Shown in pieces: positions 34,518-44,223 of a stretch of DNA of 64,000 bases (positions are counted from its first letter, which is position 1; every line of letters begins with the position of its first letter). The position numbers and the translations under genes were made by a program. This DNA is from CAZSHG01 sp964459995 (GTDB lineage: Bacteria > UBP14 > UBA6098): NCBI GenBank assembly GCA_964459995.1, contig CAYWOR010000007.1, positions 1-64,000 on the forward strand, written 5' to 3'. The notes under the pieces were generated by a model. That model had not been told where the DNA came from, made no database searches, and saw only the letters and a program-made list of their open reading frames with translations.

Positions 34518-34940
34518 GTGCCGGATGAATTCATACCTAATATAGTCGGCTTCCTCTGCAATTGGTGCTCATATACAGGCGCGGATCTCGCGGGCTCGAA
34601 TAAACTGGAAGTCTCCCCCTCGATCTCAGTAACACGAGTGATGTGCTCAAGCCGTGTGAACCCCAGCCTTGTGCTGAACGCCCTTCTTTGGGGCGCTGAC
34701 GGCGTTTTGGTCGCCGGATGCCACCCGGGTGATTGCCATTATAAGGAAGGAAACTATTATACCCGCCGAAGATTCGCTCAGCTCAAAAAGGTTCTCGAAA
34801 GTCTGAATATCGACCCTGAGCGGGTGGAGCTTGCATGGGTTTCCGCCGCCGAGGGGCGCAGATACGCTGATGTCGTTAATTCCTTCACTGAGAAGATAAG
34901 AAAAATCGGGCCGAATCCGTTGCAGAAAACTCCTTTTTAG
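34518..34940 (+). CDS. MvhD/FlpD-type iron-sulfur protein (copy 1)
   Basis: 140 residues of the methyl-viologen-hydrogenase delta subunit family: GFLCNWCSYTGADLAGSNKL, VMCSSRVNPSLVLNALLWGA, GCHPGDCHYKEGNYYTRRRF. The Cys residues in CNWC, CSS and CHPGDC supply the [2Fe-2S] ligands. In methanogens MvhD links hydrogenase (or formate dehydrogenase) to HdrA. Here it starts (GTG) the 13-gene electron-transfer run, followed 30 nt later by an HdrA half. Confidence 0.93.
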   Translation: MPDEFIPNIVGFLCNWCSYTGADLAGSNKLEVSPSISVTRVMCSSRVNPSLVLNALLWGADGVLVAGCHPGDCHYKEGNYYTRRRFAQLKKVLESLNIDPERVELAWVSAAEGRRYADVVNSFTEKIRKIGPNPLQKTPF

Positions 34941-34970
34941 CCCTTTTAGGCGATACCGGAAAGGGAACTT

Positions 34971-36251
34971 ATGAATCAAGATGTTTTAGTAATTGGCGCC
35001 GGAATAGCGGGAATCGAAGCCTCTCTTCTTCTCGCGGGATCGGGTAGAAAGGTTTATCTCATCGAGAAAACTTCCATGATAGGCGGCAATCTTGTCAAAT
35101 ACGAAGAGGTATTCCCGAACATGGAGTGTTCGACCTGCATGCTCGCCCCCAAACAGCAGGACCTTCTGCAAAACGCAAATATCGAGCTTCTCACAATGGC
35201 GGATGTTCTCGATGTCTCCGGAAAAATTGGGGATTTCAAAGTGAAAATTGCTGTGCAGGCGGATTATGTCAGCGCGGTGGATTGTATAGGTTGCGGCGCT
35301 TGCTATGAACCTTGCCCGATAAGCATCCCGAATGAATTCGAGGAAAATCTTTCGAGCCGCAAAGCGATTTTCGTGCCCTGCCCCGGTGCCCTTCCGAATG
35401 TGCCGGTTATCGACAAAGCGAACTGCCTTCGTTTCACTAAGGGCGAGGAATGCGCACTTTGCCAGGAATCGTGCATGTTCGAGGCAATCGATTACAGCAA
35501 GCAAGACCGCCAAATTGAACTCGAAGTCGGTGCGATTATTGTTTGCACCGGTTTCCAAATGTTCGATCTTTCGTCCTACTCGAAATACGGCTCGGGGGAA
35601 ATTCCGGCTGTTTATACCGAGATGCAGTTCGAGAGGCTTTTTGCGTCCAACGGGCCGACACTTGGAGACATTCGATTGAGAAATGGCAGAACACCCGAGA
35701 AGATAGCCATTATTCAAGATGTCGGCAAAGAAACCGTCGGCTATAATTCACCGATAGCGTCAATCTATCCTTTTAAACTCGTGCATTATATCGCACATAA
35801 ACTCCACAATGCCGAGATTTTTTGTCTTTACGATGACCTGTTCCTTCCCGGAAAGCATTATCAAGCCTTTTTCGAGGAGGCTATCTCGCCGAATGTCCAT
35901 TTAGAAAGATATGATGACGTTTCGGTCGAAGCGAATGGCGACGGCGCGCTGGTGAAATTTTCCGTCGAAGGCGATGAAAAAAGAATCGAAGTGGATATGG
36001 TGATTCTGGCTTCCGCACTCGTTCCGCGAACTGATGCCCTCGAACTCGCGAATCTGCTCGGGATCGATATAGCAAAATCCGGTTTCCTTCGATCAAATCG
36101 AGATGGATTATCTACGCTTGCGACATCTCGCGAAGGAATTTTCGTGGCCGGTTGTGCCGAGGGCATAAAGGACATCGCCCACAGTGTCGAACAGGCCTCG
36201 GCCGCCGTGGGTATGGTTCTGTCGTCGATAAGAAACGAAATAGCAGTCTAA
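34971..36251 (+). CDS. hdrA: HdrA-like flavoprotein, N-terminal-type half
   Basis: 426 residues. The FAD site is VLVIGAGIAGIEASLLLAGS. The HdrA Cys loop YEEVFPNMECSTCMLAPKQQ is present. A ferredoxin-like domain carries CIGCGACYEPCP and CALCQESC. The second HdrA cysteine motif (normally YCSxVCC after CVGSRD) is lost: the matching stretch reads DVGKETVGYNSPIASIYPFK. The length equals only the first module of full HdrA; the second module is the next gene. Together they probably form one functional HdrA. It would pass electrons between MvhD and the flavin. Confidence 0.9.
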   Translation: MNQDVLVIGAGIAGIEASLLLAGSGRKVYLIEKTSMIGGNLVKYEEVFPNMECSTCMLAPKQQDLLQNANIELLTMADVLDVSGKIGDFKVKIAVQADYVSAVDCIGCGACYEPCPISIPNEFEENLSSRKAIFVPCPGALPNVPVIDKANCLRFTKGEECALCQESCMFEAIDYSKQDRQIELEVGAIIVCTGFQMFDLSSYSKYGSGEIPAVYTEMQFERLFASNGPTLGDIRLRNGRTPEKIAIIQDVGKETVGYNSPIASIYPFKLVHYIAHKLHNAEIFCLYDDLFLPGKHYQAFFEEAISPNVHLERYDDVSVEANGDGALVKFSVEGDEKRIEVDMVILASALVPRTDALELANLLGIDIAKSGFLRSNRDGLSTLATSREGIFVAGCAEGIKDIAHSVEQASAAVGMVLSSIRNEIAV

Positions 36252-36274
36252 ACAAGTTTTCCAATGGGAGAACA

Positions 36275-37987
36275 ATGTCTGAGAATACATATAAAATAGG
36301 CGTTTATATATGCGAATGCGGCCCGAATATCGCAAACGCGGTGGATATCGACCGTGTAGTCGAGACAGTCTCGAAATATCCGGACATCTATGTCGTGAAA
36401 CGGCACAAACTTCTTTGCTCCGGACCGGGCAAAGACTTTCTACATGAAGATATTATCGCCGAGGGGCTTACCCATGTTGTTGTGGCCGCGTGTTCGCCCA
36501 AAGATCACGAAACGACCTTCGCTAATATCTGTAAAAAATCCGGCCTGAATCCATATCTCTATCAACTCATAAACATCCGCGAACAGTGCGCATGGATGAT
36601 TAAAGACCAAGAAGCCGCGACGAATAAGGTCATCTCCTATATCCGCTCGGGCGTCCGAAGGGTAAAATACCATTCTTCCCTCGAACAGAAAGAACTTGAG
36701 AGCACTCCCGATGTCCTCGTTATCGGCGGCGGAATCGCGGGGATAGAATCGGCTCTGAATCTCGCCTCGAATGAACGGAAAGTATATCTCGTAGAGAAAA
36801 GCGGCCAACTCGGCGGTGTTGCCGGACAATTCGAGGGTGTTCTGTCCTGTGGAGGCCTCTCCCCCGAAGTTATAAGGTCGAAAATCGAGTCTGTGAAGAC
36901 TAATCTGAATATCCGGTTATTTTATGACTCGGAAGTCGAAAACATAATCGGCTTTTTCGGCAATTTCGAGGTTACAGTCCGTTGCCCGAAGGATGAAAAG
37001 GTCGAAATCAAGGTGGGTTCTGTCGTGATTTCCACTGGATTCGAGCTTTTCAACCCCACTAATTGTGATAAATATGGCATCGTAAGTGGAACACACGTTA
37101 TGTTAATCGAAGAGGTTGAATCCAAGGCCAAAACCGGTTTGGTAACTCTCAAAGACGGTTCCGCGCCTAAATCCATCGCACTCGTGCACTGCACGGGACG
37201 CGACGAAGTTGGCTACTGCTCAGGTGTTTGCTGTAACAGACTGTTTGCCGTGGCGGAATATTTCAAATCGAATTATCCTGAAATAGAAATTTTCGATGTC
37301 TATCGCAATCTCCCAAAAACAAGTCCTGAAGATGCCGCGCAAATTTCGCTTCTTCAAGAAAAGGGCGTCGTTTTCATTCGTGCGAATGATGCTTCAATTG
37401 AGGGGCAATTCGGCAAAACTGTCGTTAAATACAAAACCGAAAAAGGCATTGAGAAAACAATCGATGTCGATTTAGCAGTCATCGCCCCGGCTATTATCCC
37501 TGGCGGAGACACGCAAAAAATCGCCCAGATGCTCGATATCTGCATCGACAAATTTGGCTTCTTCGAGGAAGAGCACTCGCTAACAGGGTCCTTCAAAACC
37601 TCTGTTGATGGCGTTTTCGTAGCCGGATGCGCCGTCGGCCCGAAGGGAATTATCGACTCTGCAACTCAGGCATTGGCGGCTTCGGGAAACATCCTGTCGA
37701 GGCTTATTCCGGGCAAAAAAATTCATCCGGAAGTAAAAACCTCGGAGGTTATCGAAGCCCTTTGCACAGGTTGCCAAACCTGCGTTGCTGTATGTTCTTA
37801 CGGTGCGACGAGTTACGATGCAATTCGTCGTGTCTCAGTCGTGAACGAAGCGATCTGCAGAGGATGTGGAAACTGCGCCGGAAGCTGTCCATCGGGAGCC
37901 ATTCGCGCGAAGCATTTTACAGAAAAACAGCTTCACCAGGAAGTTATCGAGGCGATTTCGGCTTCGAATAAGGTAAACCAAGAGTGA
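36275..37987 (+). CDS. hdrA: HdrA-like flavoprotein, C-terminal-type half with 2[4Fe-4S] ferredoxin
   Basis: 570 residues matching the second module of full-length HdrA: KIGVYICECGPNIANAVDID, VVAACSPKDHETTFANICKK, INIREQCAWM, then the FAD site VLVIGGGIAGIESALNLASN. It keeps the Cys motif HCTGRDEVGYCSGVCCNRLF, but the ECxxC loop is replaced by FEGVLSCGGLSP. The C-terminus has CTGCQTCVAVC and CRGCGNCAGSCPSG, two [4Fe-4S] sites. The ATG at 36275 has GGGAG just upstream; longer frames overlap the preceding gene. One base separates its stop from the next gene. Confidence 0.9.
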   Translation: MSENTYKIGVYICECGPNIANAVDIDRVVETVSKYPDIYVVKRHKLLCSGPGKDFLHEDIIAEGLTHVVVAACSPKDHETTFANICKKSGLNPYLYQLINIREQCAWMIKDQEAATNKVISYIRSGVRRVKYHSSLEQKELESTPDVLVIGGGIAGIESALNLASNERKVYLVEKSGQLGGVAGQFEGVLSCGGLSPEVIRSKIESVKTNLNIRLFYDSEVENIIGFFGNFEVTVRCPKDEKVEIKVGSVVISTGFELFNPTNCDKYGIVSGTHVMLIEEVESKAKTGLVTLKDGSAPKSIALVHCTGRDEVGYCSGVCCNRLFAVAEYFKSNYPEIEIFDVYRNLPKTSPEDAAQISLLQEKGVVFIRANDASIEGQFGKTVVKYKTEKGIEKTIDVDLAVIAPAIIPGGDTQKIAQMLDICIDKFGFFEEEHSLTGSFKTSVDGVFVAGCAVGPKGIIDSATQALAASGNILSRLIPGKKIHPEVKTSEVIEALCTGCQTCVAVCSYGATSYDAIRRVSVVNEAICRGCGNCAGSCPSGAIRAKHFTEKQLHQEVIEAISASNKVNQE

Positions 37988-37988
37988 T

Positions 37989-39164
37989 ATGAAAAAAGAA
38001 TTAAGTAAACCGATTAAGCCTTCGAAAGGCTCGCTATTTCCGGCTTCAAAAGGCTGTAATGCGGCTGTCATCGAATTCCTTCGAAAGGGAATCGCGCACC
38101 AATTGTTCGAGTCTGTGCTAGTGCCGGTAGAAGTCCCCTCAGGCAACTCTTTCGCATGGATTCTCGTGCGTGACGATGCCCTATTCGAAAATGCGGACAT
38201 CCTTCCACCGGTGATGACGGTTCAGGGTGGCAAAGCTCTTTCGAGCCTCACTAAGCATGGCTCAACGGGAATGAAAATTGCGGCGGTTATGCGCCCATGC
38301 GAGATCCGCGCCGCAATCGAGCTGGCAAAACTGAAGCAAATCGATTTGGAAAATGTCTTACTGATAAGCATGGATTGTCCCGGCGCTTTGCCAATACAGG
38401 ATTACGTTTCGAATCCCGAAAAGGGCAAAGAGGTTTTTTCCAAGGCAATCAAAGCTGGTGATATCGAACCTATGCGTTCTGTGTGCCGCACATGTATCCA
38501 TTTTTCGATAACCGCGCCGGACCTGCATATTGCCACAAAAGGAATTCCCGACGACGAAATTCTGATTATCCCTGTAAATGTTAAGGGAGAAAAGGTTCTC
38601 GAAGGCATCGGTCTAACATGCGACAGAGAAATCGTCGAGTGGAACTCTGAGATTGAGATGCTGACCTCCGAACGTAAAACGCTTAAAAGCGAGGCAATAC
38701 CAGAAATCAAAGAGCGGACAAGTGGGATGCTTAATCTCGCCGAAGTCCTCTCGAAATGTATTTCCTGCCATAATTGCATGGCCGTTTGTCCGGTTTGTTA
38801 TTGCAGGCGGTGCTATTTCGAATCGGACGCAACCGAGCTTTCCTCCGAACAATATCTCGACAGAGCCGCGCAAAAGGGTAGTATAAGGCTATCGCAGGAT
38901 GTTCTGCATTTCCATCTTGGACGAATGTCCCACATGACAATGTCGTGCGTATCCTGCGGAAGTTGCGAGGATGCCTGCCCGGTGGATATTCCCGTCGCAC
39001 AACTTTTCAGTGCGGTAGCCGAGGACAGCCAAGCGCTTTTCGAATATACCCCGGGAATGAGTTTAGATGATGCTCTCCCCCTTCGTATCTTTAATAAAGA
39101 TAAGGAATTATGTGATATTGAGCGCATCTGCGCGGATCCGCTGAAGGGATGTGATTGCAAGTGA
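37989..39164 (+). CDS. FrhB/FdhB-like Fe-S protein (copy 1)
   Basis: 391 residues. The N-terminal part resembles the coenzyme F420 hydrogenase/dehydrogenase beta family (GMKIAAVMRPCEIRAAIELA, LLISMDCPGALP, CRTCIHF). The C-terminal part carries CISCHNCMAVCPVCYCRRCY and CVSCGSCEDACPVDIPVAQL. In archaea such subunits hold FAD plus Fe-S and serve F420; in bacteria the partner is unclear and may be NAD(P), ferredoxin or formate dehydrogenase. It ends in GCDCK, overlapping the next gene. A paralogue follows at once. Confidence 0.85.
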   Translation: MKKELSKPIKPSKGSLFPASKGCNAAVIEFLRKGIAHQLFESVLVPVEVPSGNSFAWILVRDDALFENADILPPVMTVQGGKALSSLTKHGSTGMKIAAVMRPCEIRAAIELAKLKQIDLENVLLISMDCPGALPIQDYVSNPEKGKEVFSKAIKAGDIEPMRSVCRTCIHFSITAPDLHIATKGIPDDEILIIPVNVKGEKVLEGIGLTCDREIVEWNSEIEMLTSERKTLKSEAIPEIKERTSGMLNLAEVLSKCISCHNCMAVCPVCYCRRCYFESDATELSSEQYLDRAAQKGSIRLSQDVLHFHLGRMSHMTMSCVSCGSCEDACPVDIPVAQLFSAVAEDSQALFEYTPGMSLDDALPLRIFNKDKELCDIERICADPLKGCDCK

Positions 39165-40249
39165 ACAAGGTCATGAAAATTCAGGGTGATGTCGATAACG
39201 CGATTAAGGTTCTTCTTCGCGGTTTGCTCGAAAAAGGAACAGTCGAGGCCGTTTTCGCGCTTGGAGAGATCGGGGATGCCATTAACTATCTCCTCGTTTC
39301 CGACCCCGCAAAAATCGATAGCCTTCGCCCGACACTCCCCTTCATGCCGGCCAATGCCGCTAATCACTTATCGAAGATAACAGCCGGTGGCGGCCTTACG
39401 CAGAAAATAGCTGTAGTCGTGAAACCTTGCGAACTGCGCGGTTTTGCCGAACTCGTAAAACGCGAGAGCGGAAGCCGGGAAAATCTCATATTCATTTCGC
39501 CAGTCTGCGGTGGAGTTATAGATTTCGATACATTCTATACGGGCGATTCCGAAAAAGAATTAGCTGAATATTGGAAAGCTTTTTATGCAGGCGAAATTCC
39601 CTCAAATATCCGCCCGACATGCGCTATATGCGAGCATCTCGCACCATTCAACGCCGATGTAACCGTTCTTCCGACCAGCGAAGGTTGCGAGCTTTTCTCA
39701 AACACACCAGCCGGAGCCGATATTCTCGCACCTATTAAGGAGGATATCGCCGAAGGCCAACTCGATGAAACCAGATTCGAGAAAATTCGAGATGCCCGAA
39801 TTTCCAATCGCGAAAAGTTCTTCGAGGAGTTGAAACTCGAGGATATGGGAATAAAGGGCCTCGTTGAGGCTTTCGGGAAATGTCTCGGTTGCCACGGTTG
39901 CAGTAGGGTCTGCCCCATTTGTTATTGCGCACTTTGTGCATTTGACTCCAAGGAGAACGAGTTCAAGCCGGATGTCTTCGATAAGCAGTTGGAAAAGCGC
40001 GGTGGAATAAGAATCCCTCCGAATACGGTGTTTTTCCATCTCGGAAGAATTACGCATATGAGTGTTTCCTGCGTAGGTTGCGGAATGTGCGCCGATGTCT
40101 GCCCTGTCGATATTCCGGTGGCGTCAATTTTCACACGCGCCGGCGATGCTGTTCAGAAACTCTTCGAATACATCCCCGGAAAGGATTTCGAGGAGCCGGT
40201 GCCCCTTTCGACATTCATCGAGGACGAGCTTACGGAGGTCGAGGATTGA
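39161..40249 (+). CDS. FrhB/FdhB-like Fe-S protein (copy 2)
   Basis: 362 residues, paralogous to the preceding gene: KIAVVVKPCELRGFAELVKR, LIFISPVCGGV, CAICEHLAPF, then CLGCHGCSRVCPICYCALCA and CVGCGMCADVCPVDIPVASI. The GTG at 39161 overlaps the previous stop as GTGA, with GAAGGGA upstream, and is chosen over TTG at 39155. The stop overlaps the following ATG by one base, so the three genes are probably translationally coupled. Confidence 0.85.
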   Translation: MNKVMKIQGDVDNAIKVLLRGLLEKGTVEAVFALGEIGDAINYLLVSDPAKIDSLRPTLPFMPANAANHLSKITAGGGLTQKIAVVVKPCELRGFAELVKRESGSRENLIFISPVCGGVIDFDTFYTGDSEKELAEYWKAFYAGEIPSNIRPTCAICEHLAPFNADVTVLPTSEGCELFSNTPAGADILAPIKEDIAEGQLDETRFEKIRDARISNREKFFEELKLEDMGIKGLVEAFGKCLGCHGCSRVCPICYCALCAFDSKENEFKPDVFDKQLEKRGGIRIPPNTVFFHLGRITHMSVSCVGCGMCADVCPVDIPVASIFTRAGDAVQKLFEYIPGKDFEEPVPLSTFIEDELTEVED

Positions 40250-40686
40250 TGGAAAAAATATATCCAGAAGAATTCGAGCCGAAGATAATAGGGTTTCTAT
40301 GTAACTGGTGCACATATACCGGCGCGGATCTCGCCGGAACAAGCCGGTTGCAATATCCGCCGTCAATTTTGCCCATTCGTGTGATGTGTTCGAGCAGGGT
40401 CGATCCGCTTTATCTGCTGACCGCCCTTCTTCGCGGCGCGGACGGAGTTCTTGTTGGCGGATGTCATCCCGGCGACTGCCATTATCAAAAGGGCAATTAC
40501 TACACACGCCGCAGATTTGCTATGATGAAAAAAATACTCGATACTTTCGGACTCGAAAGCGAGCGAATTCGGCTTTCGTGGATATCGGCGTCCGAAGGCC
40601 CTCGATTCGCAGAAGTCGTTACTGAATATACAGATAAGATTAAAAACTTAGGTCCGAATAATATATCCAACGAAGTATTTCTATGA
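40249..40686 (+). CDS. MvhD/FlpD-type iron-sulfur protein (copy 2)
   Basis: 145 residues: GFLCNWCTYTGADLAGTSRL, VMCSSRVDPLYLLTALLRGA, GCHPGDCHYQKGNYYTRRRF. All cluster ligands of the family are kept. Very similar to copies 1 and 3. It directly precedes the full-length HdrA, the usual MvhD-HdrA pairing. The ATG shares a base with the upstream stop. Confidence 0.93.
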   Translation: MEKIYPEEFEPKIIGFLCNWCTYTGADLAGTSRLQYPPSILPIRVMCSSRVDPLYLLTALLRGADGVLVGGCHPGDCHYQKGNYYTRRRFAMMKKILDTFGLESERIRLSWISASEGPRFAEVVTEYTDKIKNLGPNNISNEVFL

Positions 40687-40719
40687 TAGATAATGAATTA
40701 AAGACTACAGGACTTAAAG

Positions 40720-43700
40720 ATGGCTAAAAATAAATCAGTTATTGTCGTAGGTGCGGGAATAGCGGGGATTCAAGCCGCGCTCGACCTCGCCGAGATGGGC
40801 GCCGATGTCCATATCGTCGAGAAAACGCCCTCTATCGGCGGAAGAATGGCTCAACTCGATAAAACCTTCCCCACCAACGACTGTTCACTCTGCATTCTTT
40901 CCCCAAAAATGAACGAATGCGCGAGGCATCCCGGAATCACCCTCCATATGAATTCAGAGCTGGAAAGTATTAGCGGCAAAGCGGGTGATTTCCTCTGTCG
41001 TATTCGCGAAAGAGCAACCTATGTTGATCCCATAAAGTGTATTGGTTGCGGGCTTTGCGAGCAGAAATGCCCTTCCAAAGTTACCGACGAATTCGATATG
41101 GCCCTACGCGACCGAAAAGCAATATATCGCTATTTCTTACAGAGCGTGCCATCGACTTATGTTATCGATCCATCTCACTGTCTTCGCATCAATAAAGGCG
41201 TTTGCGGCATCTGCGAGAAGACCTGCCCCGCCGGCGCGATTAATTTCGCTGATACCGATAAAGAGACGGAAATCGTCGCGGGTGCTGTAATAATAGCCCC
41301 GGGTATAGATGCTTTCAACCCAATTGCATACGGCCAATACGGCTACAAAAGATACCCGAATGTCGTAACTTCCCTCGAGTTTGAACGCATGCTTTGCGCT
41401 TCCGGCCCTCAAATGGGGCATGTTACCTGCCCGAAGAACGACAAAGAACCCAAGAGCGTGGCTTTCATTCAGTGTGTCGGTTCGCGGGACGTGGAGAATC
41501 ACCGAGAATATTGCTCATCGGTTTGCTGTATGTATGCAATCAAAGAGGCAATCATCGCCAAAGAGCATATCAAAGGGCTCGACGCCTCCATTTTCTTCAT
41601 GGATGTCCGCGCTTTCGGGAAAGAGTTCGACAAATATTACGAGAAGGCCGAGGGGCAATTCGGAGTCGAGTTCATTCGCTCGCGGGTCGCCGATGTCGAG
41701 GAATTGGCAGATGGCACAATTCGCCTCCATTACGCCAATCCCGATGGCACTAAGTCAACGCGGGATTTCGACCTCGTAGTTCTTTCCGTCGGAATTCAGC
41801 CGCGCAAAGATGTCATCGAACTTTCCAAGAATTCACAAATCAAACTCGACGATTTCGGATTCTGCAGAACCGGCTGTTTCGAGCCTCTTGATACATCGCG
41901 TCCCGGAGTATTCGTCTGCGGTGCTTCCAGCGGGCCAAAAGACATTCCGGAGTCCGTAATGGGCGCTTCTGCGGCGGTTTCCAGAGCTGTTAAACATCTC
42001 GGCCTGGGACGACAGGAAAAACTTTCCGCTAAGGAATTCCCGCCGGAGAAGGACGTTATCGGCGACAGACCTCGTATTGGAGCCTTTATCTGCCATTGCG
42101 GAACGAATATCGGCGGAATCGTCGATGTTCCGGCTGTGGTAGATTATGCCAGAAAACTCAAGAATGTCGAACACGCGGCGGAACTCCTCTACGCCTGCTC
42201 CGGCGATTTCCTCGAACAGATAAAAAAAGCGATTCACGACTATAATTTGAACCGCATTCTCGTCGCGGCTTGCACCCCTCGAACCCACGAACCTCTTTTC
42301 CGTGAAACGCTTCGCGAAGCCGGTCTGAACCAATATCTATTCGAGATGGCCAACATCCGCGACCAATGCAGTTGGGCACATATGCAGGAGCCGGAAAAAG
42401 CCACAGCCAAGGCAAAGGAACTCGTAGAAATGGGCATCGCAAAAGCCCGCAAACTTACACCTCTTGAAAAATTGCCGGTGCAAATCGATCCGAAAGCCCT
42501 CGTAATCGGAGGTGGAATGGCCGGAATGACCGCCGCGCTGGAAATCGCAGACTCCGGATATGAAGTCTATCTCGTCGAACGGGAGGCCGATCTCGGCGGC
42601 AATCTCAACCGCGTCAAATTCCTTTCAGGCCGAAGGGACCCACAAAAATATCTCGAAGAAACGATCGACAAAGTCCTCAACCATGAGAATATCGAGGTTT
42701 TCACCAATGCCGAAGTTCAATATGTTGCCGGTTATGTCGGCAATTTCAAAACCAAAATCGAAATAAAAGGCGGGGAACCGAGAGAAGTCGAACATGGCGC
42801 TGTAATAGTCGCCACTGGCGGTTTTGAATTCCCGACCGAAGAATACAACCGCAAAAAAGCAAAACGCGTTGTTACGCAACTCGAGTTCGAGAAAATGGTC
42901 GATGAGGGCTATCTTCGCGGTAAAAAAATCGAAAATATCGTGATGATAAACTGCGTGAATTCCCGCGAGGAAGGGCGCGAATATTGTAGCCGGCTCTGTT
43001 GCGCCCAATCCATCAAAAACGCCCTTAAAGTAAAAGAAGAACGGCCGGCGGCGAATGTCTATGTCTTCTATCGCGATATCCGCTCCTATGGCCTCAAAGA
43101 GGCGGATTACAGCCGCGCCCGCGAAAAAGGCGTCATTTTCAGCAGATTCGATTTGGATCACAAGCCGAAAGTCGAGCTTATCGACCCGAATAACCCGGAC
43201 AGCAAGCTCCGCGTGATATCCTTCGACCCTATTCTCGGCGACGAAGTTGCTATCGAGGCGGATTTGGTAGTCCTCGCGGTCTCCATCGAACCGAGGGGCG
43301 ATAACGAGAAAATCGCGAAAATGCTCAAAGTGCCACTCACCGGGGATCGCTTCTTCCTCGAAGCCCACGTAAAACTCCGTCCTGTCGATTTCGCCACAGA
43401 TGGCATCTTCGTATGCGGCCTCGCCCATTGTCCCAAAAACACCGATGAGTCGATAACTCAGGCAACAGCCGCGGCGGCACGGGCGATGACGGTGCTCAGC
43501 AAGATGGTCATCGAGGCGGAAGGCTCCATCTGCGAGGTAAATCAGAATCTCTGCGCCGGATGTGGCGTCTGCGTGAAGGTTTGCGCCTATTCAGCGCCTC
43601 AAATGGACGAGGAAAAGGGTGTGGCATATATAAACGAGGCTTTGTGCAAAGGATGCGGCGCCTGCGCGACATCGTGCAGATCCGGCGCTATCGACCTTCG

Positions 43701-43758
43701 CGGATTCACAGACGAGCAAATATATAATGCAATAGATGCCCTAGAAACTGTTAATTAA
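40720..43758 (+). CDS. hdrA: Full-length double-module HdrA flavoprotein
   Basis: 1012 residues with two FAD modules. Module 1: VIVVGAGIAGIQAALDLAEM, MAQLDKTFPTNDCSLCILSP, ferredoxin-like CIGCGLCEQKCP and CGICEKTCP, and FIQCVGSRDVENHREYCSSV CC. A linker with ICHCGTNIGGIVD, RTHEPLFRETLREAGLNQYL. Module 2: ALVIGGGMAGMTAALEIADS, and INCVNSREEGREYCSRLCC. C-terminal CAGCGVCVKVCAYSAP and CKGCGACATSCRSGAI. HdrA is the bifurcating flavin subunit of heterodisulfide-reductase-type complexes. Doubled HdrA occurs in several anaerobic bacteria. Flanked on both sides by MvhD copies, an uncommon arrangement. Confidence 0.95.
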   Translation: MAKNKSVIVVGAGIAGIQAALDLAEMGADVHIVEKTPSIGGRMAQLDKTFPTNDCSLCILSPKMNECARHPGITLHMNSELESISGKAGDFLCRIRERATYVDPIKCIGCGLCEQKCPSKVTDEFDMALRDRKAIYRYFLQSVPSTYVIDPSHCLRINKGVCGICEKTCPAGAINFADTDKETEIVAGAVIIAPGIDAFNPIAYGQYGYKRYPNVVTSLEFERMLCASGPQMGHVTCPKNDKEPKSVAFIQCVGSRDVENHREYCSSVCCMYAIKEAIIAKEHIKGLDASIFFMDVRAFGKEFDKYYEKAEGQFGVEFIRSRVADVEELADGTIRLHYANPDGTKSTRDFDLVVLSVGIQPRKDVIELSKNSQIKLDDFGFCRTGCFEPLDTSRPGVFVCGASSGPKDIPESVMGASAAVSRAVKHLGLGRQEKLSAKEFPPEKDVIGDRPRIGAFICHCGTNIGGIVDVPAVVDYARKLKNVEHAAELLYACSGDFLEQIKKAIHDYNLNRILVAACTPRTHEPLFRETLREAGLNQYLFEMANIRDQCSWAHMQEPEKATAKAKELVEMGIAKARKLTPLEKLPVQIDPKALVIGGGMAGMTAALEIADSGYEVYLVEREADLGGNLNRVKFLSGRRDPQKYLEETIDKVLNHENIEVFTNAEVQYVAGYVGNFKTKIEIKGGEPREVEHGAVIVATGGFEFPTEEYNRKKAKRVVTQLEFEKMVDEGYLRGKKIENIVMINCVNSREEGREYCSRLCCAQSIKNALKVKEERPAANVYVFYRDIRSYGLKEADYSRAREKGVIFSRFDLDHKPKVELIDPNNPDSKLRVISFDPILGDEVAIEADLVVLAVSIEPRGDNEKIAKMLKVPLTGDRFFLEAHVKLRPVDFATDGIFVCGLAHCPKNTDESITQATAAAARAMTVLSKMVIEAEGSICEVNQNLCAGCGVCVKVCAYSAPQMDEEKGVAYINEALCKGCGACATSCRSGAIDLRGFTDEQIYNAIDALETVN

Positions 43759-43769
43759 ATGGCGGAAAA

Positions 43770-44198
43770 ATGGCCGAATTCGAACCAAAAATAGTCGCTT
43801 TTCTTTGCAACTGGTGTTCCTACGCCGGCGCCGACTTGGCGGGCGTTTCGCGCATTCAATATCCACCGAATACGAGGGTGATTCGCGTCCCATGCTCGGG
43901 AAGAGTCGATCCGATGTTCATCCTCAAATGCCTTCAGGACGGTTACGACGGCGTCCTCGTGTCGGGATGTCATCCCGGAGACTGTCATTATATCTCGGGG
44001 AATTACGTCGCGCGTCGCAAATTCGCTATACTCAAGACTATGCTCGAATTTATCGGCATCGAGCCGGACAGAGTGCAGTTTTCATGGGTATCTGCTGGTG
44101 AAGGAGAGAAATTTTCGAAGGTAATATCGCGTGTAACCGAGACTGTTCGAGCCTTAGGCCCAGCCGATAAGATGGTAAAAAAAGAGTATCGCGAATAA
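43770..44198 (+). CDS. MvhD/FlpD-type iron-sulfur protein (copy 3)
   Basis: 142 residues: AFLCNWCSYAGADLAGVSRI, VPCSGRVDPMFILKCLQDGY, GCHPGDCHYISGNYVARRKF. It carries the full ligand set. It starts 11 bases after HdrA and leads into another FrhB-like gene, repeating the MvhD-HdrA-FrhB unit. Confidence 0.93.
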   Translation: MAEFEPKIVAFLCNWCSYAGADLAGVSRIQYPPNTRVIRVPCSGRVDPMFILKCLQDGYDGVLVSGCHPGDCHYISGNYVARRKFAILKTMLEFIGIEPDRVQFSWVSAGEGEKFSKVISRVTETVRALGPADKMVKKEYRE

Positions 44199-44223
44199 CC
44201 GATATTAACCGCAAGGACGATAA

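Noticed and set aside
42625..43428. Long antisense open frame opposite the full-length HdrA
   Set aside because: It lies wholly within a clearly coding gene, lacks a ribosome site, and its composition mirrors the codon bias of the other strand.
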